Source: JALQTD01 sp036825655 (GTDB lineage: Bacteria > Bacteroidota > Bacteroidia > Flavobacteriales_D > Sanyastnellaceae). Taken from it: a stretch of DNA of 5,218 nt. The stretch is taken from the NCBI GenBank assembly GCA_036825655.1, contig DAISXU010000149.1:1-5218 (forward strand), given 5' to 3'. The position numbers and the translations under genes are program-made. This document shows positions 1-5,146 of the stretch, piece after piece; the stretch's first letter is position 1; every line of letters starts with the position of its first letter. A model generated the notes under the pieces. It ran no database searches. It was not told the origin of the DNA and saw nothing but the letters and a program-made list of their open reading frames with translations.

Positions 1-18
1 ACCTTGTAGTGATTTGTG

Positions 19-60
19 GTGTTGTGAGAATGTGGTATTATTACCATAGCAAAACAACAC
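19..60 (+). promoter_or_regulatory. possible nested hairpin in the leader of the secreted-protein gene
   Basis: Two inverted repeats are nested just before the start codon at 64. The outer arms are GTGTTGT (19-25) and ACAACAC (54-60), a perfect 7-base pair. The inner arms are TGGTA (33-37) and TACCA (42-46) with a 4-base loop. In RNA this could hold the region immediately upstream of the ATG in a stem; in DNA it could be a protein site. No Shine-Dalgarno sequence and no clear Bacteroidota -7 element (TAnnTTTG) is visible in these 63 bases, so the true promoter may lie before the window. Both arms are short, and chance is a real alternative. Confidence 0.25.
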
Positions 61-63
61 AGC

Positions 64-3000
64 ATGAGTCGAATTCAATTCGGAGCGATTGCCTTAATTT
101 TCGCAACGTTCATCCTTGGCCCTTCCATTGCTCACGCTCAACTTGAAGTTGAGACGGGGCTGACTCTAGAGGAATATGTGAATGATATATTGCTTGGAAA
201 TGGAATCCAAGCGTTCAACATTACTTACCAAGGAGGCGATAATCAGCTTGGTTACCTCACCGGAGGAGATGACGTTTTCTCCATTTCTTCAGGCCTCATC
301 TTGAGCTGCGATGTGGCCGAAAATCTGGAATGCCCTGATGAATTTTTGAGCTGTGACGGTTGCCTCGGCAATGGCTTCAGTGATCCTGATTTGCTCGATA
401 TTGCCAATTCTGTTCCTGATTTGATTGGAGGATCGTTCAGTGTGAGTTCTGTGAACGACGGCTGTGTGCTTGAATTCGATTTCATTGCGGCGGGTGATAC
501 GGTTAGTTTCGATTATGTTTTTGGTTCTGACGAGTACGAGACTTGGATCAATACCCAATACAACGACGTATTCGCTTTCTTTTTGAGTGGGCCTGGCATC
601 ACCGGTCCATATGACAGTCCTGCAGCATTCCCCGATGGATCTGTGAACATTGCAGGAGTGCCGAATACAGATCCTAATCTTCCAATCACCATCTCCTCGG
701 TCAACTCAGGCACAAATCCAGAGTACTACGTGGATAATCAGGGAGGTACAGATGTTTGCATCAATGGATATACCGTGCCCTTCACCGCTTCATATCCTGT
801 GGAGTGCGGCGAAACCTATCACATCAAGCTTGCGATTGCAGATGGAAGTGATACGGCATTGGAATCTATTGTTGTACTTGAAGAAGGCAGTTTTGAATCC
901 AATGCAGTGGTGCAAATTGATCTGAGTATCGACGTAGGTGGGCCCGATGCAAATACCATTTACGAAGATTGCGGAACGGCTACCTTGTCATTTGAACGCC
1001 CTGTTGAGACCATACTGGACATACAGGAGATGGTTTACATCAATTACGGGAATAGCGTCGCGACGAACGGTGTGGATTACGGTCAACCCCAACCCGATGG
1101 CACATTACTCCCTCTTCCGGATTCTGTTGTTTTTGCGCCCTATGTGAGCATCGTTGAATTTGAGTTGACGGCAGCAATCGATGGTGTTGTTGAAGGACCC
1201 GAGTTGGTGGAGATGGAAATTGAAAACGTCGCGGCATGCAATGGGGGCGGGCTCACCACTTACTTCTCGTTCTATGTTGCCGAGGACCCGCCGCCTTTCG
1301 AAGTAAACGGCTATGATACTGAGATGTGCCTTGGTGATGTCATCGAATTGGCACCGCTGGTAAGTGGGGGCTATGGGAATTATACGTATCAATGGTTGTG
1401 CAATGGTGAGGAGGGAGCTCCGTTCATTTTTGAGCCGGATGTCGCTGGCCCTTGGGCGTGTGAAATCATTGTAGGAGATACATGTGGCATGCCTTCTCAA
1501 TCTGCGATCATCGAGGTTGAGGTTTTCCAGTTTGATCCATTGAATGTTGCAATTGACCCGGATGCCATTGTCCTGGACTGCAACGCAATTGTCGATCTTC
1601 AGGCCAATGCAACAGGCGGTTATGATCAGGCAGTAGGGGGTTTTTATGAATACGATTGGGAAGATCAAGATGGCAACAATCTATTCGCCTCGTGGTTTGA
1701 TCCCTCCATTTTGAGCTTAAGCACTTGGCAAAATGCCGATGAAGTATTTTTGACGGTGACGGATGCGTGCGGCATGGAAGCGATGGACAGTGTTGAGGTT
1801 ACCTACAACATTCCACCACTGGCGGTCACTGTGGACGATGTAGTTAATGTGTTTTGCAACGATCCTTTTAGCATCACTGCATCGGCAACAGGCGAAGGCC
1901 CGTTCAACTATACATGGTTGGATGGCGGCACATGGCTCGGCTGGGGCAACCCCTTGAACTGGTCGACGAGTTCGGATGAAAGCATTGTGCTCGAAGTGAG
2001 TGACGCTTGCGGTCAGGTAGAAACAGTTGATATCGAAATATCGGTTGAAGCTCCTGAAGTCATTGTGTCCTTGCCAGATGGATTGGTAGGGCCCTGCACA
2101 GAGGTCTTCAATTTGCAGGCAGATGTGACCAGTGGATCAGGTGGATATCAGTTTTCTTGGTTCCAGAATGGAATCAATATGAATGAGAATGGGGATAATA
2201 TTGATGTCCAATTGTCGGAAACGGCTACGTTCACGGTGAATGTTGATGATGGGTGCGGCCAAAATGGTTCAGATAATGCACAAGTTGTCATTGACAATCC
2301 TCCGCTCGTCATTGAATTGGGCCCCGATCTCTACCAGAGTTGCATCGATTACACGGAAATAGAGGTAGACGTCGTCAGCGGAGCTGGCGACTATCAGTAC
2401 AATTGGTTTGTAGGAGGGGAACCTTACGATGACGATGATGAAATCACGCTGCAATCGTTCAGCACCATTTCCGTTGGTGTGCAGGTGCAAGACGGCTGTG
2501 GTGGAACAACGGATGATTCGTTGGTTTATCACATCCCAGACATTCCCATTGCCTTGGACGTGACGCCTTCCACTACCATTTGTGCGGGAGATGGAATTTG
2601 GCTAGAAGCCCTGGCCATGGGAGGAGAGGAAGGATTTGTATACTACTGGCCTTCGCTCGGCACGTATGGACCGACTCAATATATTGCTCCCACCCAATCG
2701 GCTACTTACCCCGTAATCGCAACAGACATTTGCGGGGATGAAATGGATGTAGCCAGTACGATTGAGGTGCAGTACCTATTCAGTGATTTCACAGTGAGTG
2801 GCACAGAGGATAATGAGAACCGATATACATTCCGAGCAACCCCTAATCCACCCGAGCCATACGAAGGGGCGTACGCGTACGATTGGAACTTTGGAGATGG
2901 TGTTACTTCGGATGATCCCATCGTGGTCCATGAATTTGATGGCTTGAGTGATTACACGGTCACCTTGGATGTGACCAGTTGGGTGGGGTGTACCAACCAA

Positions 3001-3303
3001 TCGTATACGGTGGTTCGAGGCCCTGTTTTGCTCTATGTTCCTACGGCGTTCACACCGAACAATGATGGGATCAATGATGCATTCAAAGTGGTCGGCGGTC
3101 AAATTAAAGACTATGAACTTTGGATCTTAAATCGATGGGGAGAAGAAGTCTTTCACAGCACCTCGCTCGATGATTTTTGGATGGGAGATGTACAAGGAGG
3201 AACGCATTACGCTGAAAATGGAATATACAATTGGATCATTCGATTGAAAGGATTCAACACGGATGCAGAAGAATTTAAGGGCACGCTTCAACTGATGCGC
3301 TAA
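64..3303 (+). CDS. secreted multidomain adhesin-like protein: choice-of-anchor L, Ig-like/PKD repeats, T9SS type B sorting domain
   Basis: This 1079-residue protein is probably exported by the type IX secretion system and placed on the cell surface or released. Residues 1-25 look like a Sec signal peptide, with a hydrophobic core and cleavage after AHA, which supports the ATG at 64. Residues about 28-270 resemble the choice-of-anchor L domain, with SFDYVFGSDEYETW at 148-161 followed by NDVFAFFLSGPG. Residues about 275-408 look Calx-beta-like (NGVDY, then LPDSVVFAP, then EGPELVEMEIENV). Residues about 411-905 hold six Ig-like repeats, each with a Cys-Trp-DxCG pattern. Residues about 907-987 are a PKD domain with WNFGDG at 941-946. 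Residues 992-1079 are the CHU_C/gliding-motility sorting domain, starting VPTAFTPNNDGIND. The protein is rich in Asp and Glu and poor in Lys, as is common for calcium-binding surface proteins. Adhesion, matrix or polymer binding is inferred; no catalytic motif is visible. No secretion partner gene is in view. Confidence 0.93.
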   Translation: MSRIQFGAIALIFATFILGPSIAHAQLEVETGLTLEEYVNDILLGNGIQAFNITYQGGDNQLGYLTGGDDVFSISSGLILSCDVAENLECPDEFLSCDGCLGNGFSDPDLLDIANSVPDLIGGSFSVSSVNDGCVLEFDFIAAGDTVSFDYVFGSDEYETWINTQYNDVFAFFLSGPGITGPYDSPAAFPDGSVNIAGVPNTDPNLPITISSVNSGTNPEYYVDNQGGTDVCINGYTVPFTASYPVECGETYHIKLAIADGSDTALESIVVLEEGSFESNAVVQIDLSIDVGGPDANTIYEDCGTATLSFERPVETILDIQEMVYINYGNSVATNGVDYGQPQPDGTLLPLPDSVVFAPYVSIVEFELTAAIDGVVEGPELVEMEIENVAACNGGGLTTYFSFYVAEDPPPFEVNGYDTEMCLGDVIELAPLVSGGYGNYTYQWLCNGEEGAPFIFEPDVAGPWACEIIVGDTCGMPSQSAIIEVEVFQFDPLNVAIDPDAIVLDCNAIVDLQANATGGYDQAVGGFYEYDWEDQDGNNLFASWFDPSILSLSTWQNADEVFLTVTDACGMEAMDSVEVTYNIPPLAVTVDDVVNVFCNDPFSITASATGEGPFNYTWLDGGTWLGWGNPLNWSTSSDESIVLEVSDACGQVETVDIEISVEAPEVIVSLPDGLVGPCTEVFNLQADVTSGSGGYQFSWFQNGINMNENGDNIDVQLSETATFTVNVDDGCGQNGSDNAQVVIDNPPLVIELGPDLYQSCIDYTEIEVDVVSGAGDYQYNWFVGGEPYDDDDEITLQSFSTISVGVQVQDGCGGTTDDSLVYHIPDIPIALDVTPSTTICAGDGIWLEALAMGGEEGFVYYWPSLGTYGPTQYIAPTQSATYPVIATDICGDEMDVASTIEVQYLFSDFTVSGTEDNENRYTFRATPNPPEPYEGAYAYDWNFGDGVTSDDPIVVHEFDGLSDYTVTLDVTSWVGCTNQSYTVVRGPVLLYVPTAFTPNNDGINDAFKVVGGQIKDYELWILNRWGEEVFHSTSLDDFWMGDVQGGTHYAENGIYNWIIRLKGFNTDAEEFKGTLQLMR
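1294..2778 (+). repeat. six diverged Ig-like protein repeats with a Cys-Trp-Cys signature
   Basis: Within the secreted protein, residues about 411-905 contain six units of roughly 80-92 residues. Each unit has an early Cys, a core Trp and a late Cys in a DxCG context: C422/W444/C474, C506/W532/C569, C598/W618/C649, C678/W699/C731, C760/W781/C812 and C840/W862/C890. The Cys-to-Cys distances are 52, 63, 51, 53, 52 and 50. This is the classic spacing of a disulfide linking the two sheets of an Ig fold packed on a Trp. Unit 1 has a second pair (C446, C466) and unit 2 carries an insertion after its Trp. The units are diverged and I see no long identical DNA repeats between them, so this is an old expansion. 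The disulfides are inferred. Confidence 0.75.
3037..3303 (+). other. T9SS type B C-terminal sorting domain (CHU_C / gliding motility-associated type)
   Basis: Residues 992-1079 match the family pattern in order: an entry strand VPTAFTPNNDGINDAFKV, then YELWILNRWGEEVFHS, a Trp-containing turn (DDFWMGD), NGIYNWIIRLKG, and the closing strand FKGTLQLMR. In known cases this domain directs the protein through the outer-membrane type IX translocon and, unlike the type A tail, usually stays long and folded. Its presence at the exact end of the reading frame argues that the protein is complete and not frameshifted. Confidence 0.92.
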
Positions 3304-3315
3304 ATGATGCGCTAA
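3292..3315 (+). repeat. 12-base tandem duplication across the stop codon
   Basis: CTGATGCGCTAA (3292-3303) is followed directly by ATGATGCGCTAA (3304-3315), identical in 11 of 12 bases. The first copy encodes the last three residues (Leu-Met-Arg) and the TAA stop. The second copy is in the same frame, so reading through the first stop would add only Met-Met-Arg before a second TAA. It looks like a local slippage duplication giving a spare stop codon. Confidence 0.85.
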
Positions 3316-3326
3316 CGGACTTCATC

Positions 3327-3347
3327 TTGTGATTGGAAATTTCACAA
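3327..3347. promoter_or_regulatory. inverted repeat TTGTGA-N9-TCACAA, possible operator of the transporter gene
   Basis: Perfect 6-base arms, TTGTGA (3327-3332) and TCACAA (3342-3347), are separated by 9 bases in the 85-base gap before the sugar transporter, about 41 bases upstream of its ATG. The half-sites resemble those of CRP-type regulators (TGTGA/TCACA), but the spacer is 9 rather than 6 bases, so it does not fit the CRP consensus. An operator for another dimeric regulator is possible. Arms this short can arise by chance. Confidence 0.3.
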
Positions 3348-3384
3348 CGCGTTCCTTCGGCATGCAGAAAACGATTTAATTTGC

Positions 3385-3400
3385 GGTCATGAACATGACC
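3385..3400. promoter_or_regulatory. 16-base inverted repeat over the transporter start codon
   Basis: GGTCATG (3385-3391) and CATGACC (3394-3400) are perfect 7-base arms around a 2-base spacer. The left arm contains the start ATG at 3389 and the right arm contains a second in-frame ATG at 3395. In mRNA, six pairs could close around a GAAC loop and hide both start codons; in DNA it could be a binding site for a dimeric protein. No Shine-Dalgarno sequence precedes either ATG. That the symmetry is seen directly is certain; a function is inferred. Confidence 0.4.
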
Positions 3401-4705
3401 AAAGCAAAATCGTACCAGGGGCCTTTCATCATCGTTACTTCGCTGTTTTTCATGTGGGGATTCATCACCGTTATGGTGGATGCGCTGATACCTCGGCTGA
3501 AAGATGTGTTTGAATTGACCTTCCTGCAAGCAGGGTTGGTGCAGTTTGCATGGTTCGCTGCCTACGGCTTATTGAGTATTCCGGGTGGTAATCTCATTGA
3601 GCGCATCGGTTACAAACGCGGAATCTTAGCAGGTCTGGGTCTCGCAGCATTGGGCTGTTTGCTTTTTTATCCAGCGGCCGCGACCCGCGTTTATGGGTTG
3701 TTTTTACTCGCCTTGTTTGTAGTCGCTGGGGGCCTGACCATTTTGCAGGTAGCCGCGAATCCATACATTTCAGTACTGGGTGATCCCAAGCAAGCTTCGA
3801 GCAGACTGAATCTCGCCCAAGCGTTTAACTCATTGGGCACGACGATTGCCCCAATCGTTGCAGCGAGCTTCTTGCTGAGTGATCAAATATTATCAGGTGA
3901 AGAGCAAAGTCAGCTTGCGAAGGGAACATTGGAAGCATACCGCACAGCGGAAGCATCGGCAGTCCAGGGGCCATTTGTCGCCCTGGCCATGGCGTTCTTG
4001 ATGCTGGCGGTATTGATCGGTGCGAGCAAATTGCCCCGGATTTTGGGAGCGAGCAGCGAAGGAGGTTTGCGCGATGCTTGGAAGAACAAAACCCTGCGTT
4101 ACGGTGCATTCGGTATTTTTGTCTATGTAGGTGCGGAGGTTGCCATTGGTTCCTACATGGTCGGATACGGATTGGAATTGGGCGTGGGTGAAATCATTCG
4201 CGAAAATGCAGTTTTGTCCTCGATGGCGGGCATCGCTGCCGGTATTCGTGGGATGTCACTGGAGGGGATTGATGCGAAAGGCCTGATTGGTGCTTTGCTT
4301 ACCTTTTATTGGGGTGGGGCAATGATTGGTCGGTTCATTGGGAGTGCGCTGATGCAGCGAATCGCTCCGAATAAGCTGCTCGCATTCTTTGCGCTGGGTG
4401 CATCTGCCATGGTTGTTGTTAGTTTGCTTACTTCCGGTGTTACAGCGTTGTTGGCTCTGCTGGCGGTCGGTTTATTCAATAGCATCATGTTCCCGACAAT
4501 TTTCACACTGGGCATCGGTGAATTAGGTGATCTGAAACCGCTCGGTAGTGGGATTCTTTGCACGGCAATCGTTGGTGGAGCGTTTATTCCGCCCGCCGTT
4601 GGAGCGTTGGCGGATCAATCCGGATTTGGTGTGGCTTTGGTCCTTCCTGTTCTTTGCTATCTGTATATCCAATACTTTGCTTCAAAAGTGGCGGGCAATC
4701 GATGA
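3389..4705 (+). CDS. sugar:proton symporter of the FucP/GluP branch, major facilitator superfamily
   Basis: This 438-residue inner-membrane protein has about 12 hydrophobic segments and probably imports a monosaccharide with a proton. Family marks are visible in order: an acidic residue in the first membrane segment (D31, in VMVDALIPRL), GYKRG at 74-78 after segment 2, LQVAANPY at 119-126 with RLNLAQAFNSLG at 139-150, YVGAEVAIGSYM at 246-257 in segment 7, FYWGGAMIGRFIGS at 306-319 in segment 8, and FPTIFTLGIGELG at 368-380. D31 corresponds to the proton-linked Asp of E. coli FucP, as I recall its sequence. Where FucP has Glu before TAANP, this protein has Gln120, as in many glucose/galactose-type relatives, so fucose specificity should not be assumed. 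The loop between segments 7 and 8 (about 260-298) is longer than in FucP. The length is normal for the family. ATG 3389 was chosen; ATG 3395 is equally possible. No sugar-catabolic gene adjoins it. Confidence 0.92.
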   Translation: MNMTKAKSYQGPFIIVTSLFFMWGFITVMVDALIPRLKDVFELTFLQAGLVQFAWFAAYGLLSIPGGNLIERIGYKRGILAGLGLAALGCLLFYPAAATRVYGLFLLALFVVAGGLTILQVAANPYISVLGDPKQASSRLNLAQAFNSLGTTIAPIVAASFLLSDQILSGEEQSQLAKGTLEAYRTAEASAVQGPFVALAMAFLMLAVLIGASKLPRILGASSEGGLRDAWKNKTLRYGAFGIFVYVGAEVAIGSYMVGYGLELGVGEIIRENAVLSSMAGIAAGIRGMSLEGIDAKGLIGALLTFYWGGAMIGRFIGSALMQRIAPNKLLAFFALGASAMVVVSLLTSGVTALLALLAVGLFNSIMFPTIFTLGIGELGDLKPLGSGILCTAIVGGAFIPPAVGALADQSGFGVALVLPVLCYLYIQYFASKVAGNR

Positions 4706-4763
4706 GCCTGAGGCAGGAACAGTTCTGCAGTTCAAACAGAAGCCCTTGTGATATGGTAAGATT

Positions 4764-4799
4764 TGTAAAAAGGTTATGCACAATGACAACCTTTTCACA
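4764..4799. promoter_or_regulatory. imperfect 12-base inverted repeat containing a DnaA-box match
   Basis: TGTAAAAAGGTT (4764-4775) and AACCTTTTCACA (4788-4799) pair at 11 of 12 positions around a 12-base loop, in the 161-base gap between the transporter and the small gene. The sequence TTATGCACA at 4774-4782, reaching from the arm into the loop, fits the DnaA-box consensus TTATNCACA exactly. The hairpin lacks a trailing T-run, so it is a poor intrinsic terminator, although it may mark the end of the transporter transcript. A single DnaA box does not make an origin. An operator is the other reading. The rest of the gap holds only the candidate promoter below and a short direct repeat CAGTTC-TG-CAGTTC (4720-4733). 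Confidence 0.4.
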
Positions 4800-4817
4800 T
4801 GAAATGCTGTTCTTTCG

Positions 4818-4849
4818 TTGAACGGAGCGATATTAATCCGTATCTTAAG
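4818..4849 (+). promoter_or_regulatory. candidate Bacteroidota-type promoter for the small basic protein gene
   Basis: TTG at 4818-4820 is followed after 20 bases by TATCTTAAG (4841-4849). The Bacteroidota housekeeping promoter is TTG near -33 and TAnnTTTG near -7 with a spacer of about this size. The -7 match is partial: the TA and the first two Ts agree and the rest does not. It would start the transcript some 10-15 bases before the ATG at 4867, leaving an A-rich leader (ATTAAAGTAGAAAG) typical of genes translated without a Shine-Dalgarno sequence in this phylum. Confidence 0.3.
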
Positions 4850-4866
4850 TATTAAAGTAGAAAGTT

Positions 4867-5010
4867 ATGGCTCGGAAAAAGCGTGCAAAGGAGTTGCAAC
4901 CCAATATCAAAGTTCGATTGGACCGTCGAACAGTCATCACCGTTCGTGATGAAGAAAAACTAGCTTTCTGGAAAGAGAAGTACCCTGAACTTGAAGTGCT
5001 CGAAAGTTGA
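4867..5010 (+). CDS. small basic protein of unknown function, 47 residues
   Basis: The frame starts MARKKRAKELQPN and ends ELEVLES before TGA. It is shorter than a usual gene-calling cutoff, but its features favour a real gene: an A-rich leader without stable structure, a candidate promoter upstream, a strong terminator about 60 bases downstream, and a composition that reads as a folded small protein. The first 27 residues carry ten Lys/Arg against two acidic residues. A likely beta hairpin follows (IKVRLDRRTVITVRD, 14-28), then a likely amphipathic helix (EEKLAFWKEKYPELEVLE, 29-46) with one Trp. It has no signal peptide, membrane segment or Cys. The basic N-terminus suggests nucleic acid or ribosome binding, but that is only inference. 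I do not recognise a named family. The antisense frame over the same bases gives a Ser/Phe-rich product with no family features and is taken as a shadow. Confidence 0.7.
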   Translation: MARKKRAKELQPNIKVRLDRRTVITVRDEEKLAFWKEKYPELEVLES

Positions 5011-5071
5011 AAGCTTTCGGTCATTCCAAGTGATACAATAAAAGACAAGTTTGTGCCGAAACGGTACAAAC

Positions 5072-5103
5072 AAAAAAAGCCGGATTCTTTCCGGCTTTTT
5101 TTT
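5072..5103. terminator. strong intrinsic terminator, active in both directions
   Basis: A 13-base perfect stem pairs 5072-5084 (A7 then GCCGGA) with 5090-5102 (TCCGGC then T7) around a 5-base loop. On the plus strand the GC-rich core runs into eight Ts (5096-5103); on the minus strand the complement of the A-run supplies seven Ts. It lies 61 bases after the small protein gene and 44 bases beyond the stop of the converging minus-strand gene, so it can serve both. Confidence 0.93.
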
Positions 5104-5146
5104 GTGCACCGAAAGAACGCGATGCCCGTTGAATTGAAAAGGTTAA

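Noticed and set aside
727..738. Second DnaA-box-like sequence (CGTGGATAA) in the first gene
   Set aside because: It has a mismatch to the consensus, lies in coding sequence and is far from the match at 4774, so there is no box cluster to suggest an origin.
1105..1668. 187-residue minus-strand frame inside the secreted-protein gene
   Set aside because: It lies wholly within a well-supported coding region, shows no domain pattern, and is rich in residues expected from reading the other strand.
2421..2442. Asp-rich GAT/GAC run (residues 789-792) as a simple-sequence repeat
   Set aside because: Only four Asp codons in an already acidic protein; better explained as a calcium-friendly loop than as a phase-variable repeat.
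3377..3383. TAATTTG just before the transporter start, resembling the -7 element TAnnTTTG
   Set aside because: It is one base short in the spacer, sits only 5 bases before the ATG so the mRNA would be leaderless, and no TTG lies at the expected distance upstream.
4757..4765. TAAGATTTG as a -7 promoter element next to the inverted repeat at 4764-4799
   Set aside because: The spacer inside the element is 3 rather than 2 bases and the only nearby TTG (4746-4748) is far too close to serve as a -33 element.
4777..4821. Two tiny frames (8 codons from 4777, 12 codons from 4783) as leader peptides
   Set aside because: No ribosome-binding context and no attenuator hairpin series downstream; frames this short are expected by chance.
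4845..5069. 74-residue minus-strand frame over the small basic gene
   Set aside because: It is the antisense shadow of the 47-residue frame, Ser/Phe-rich without family features, and has no supporting signals.
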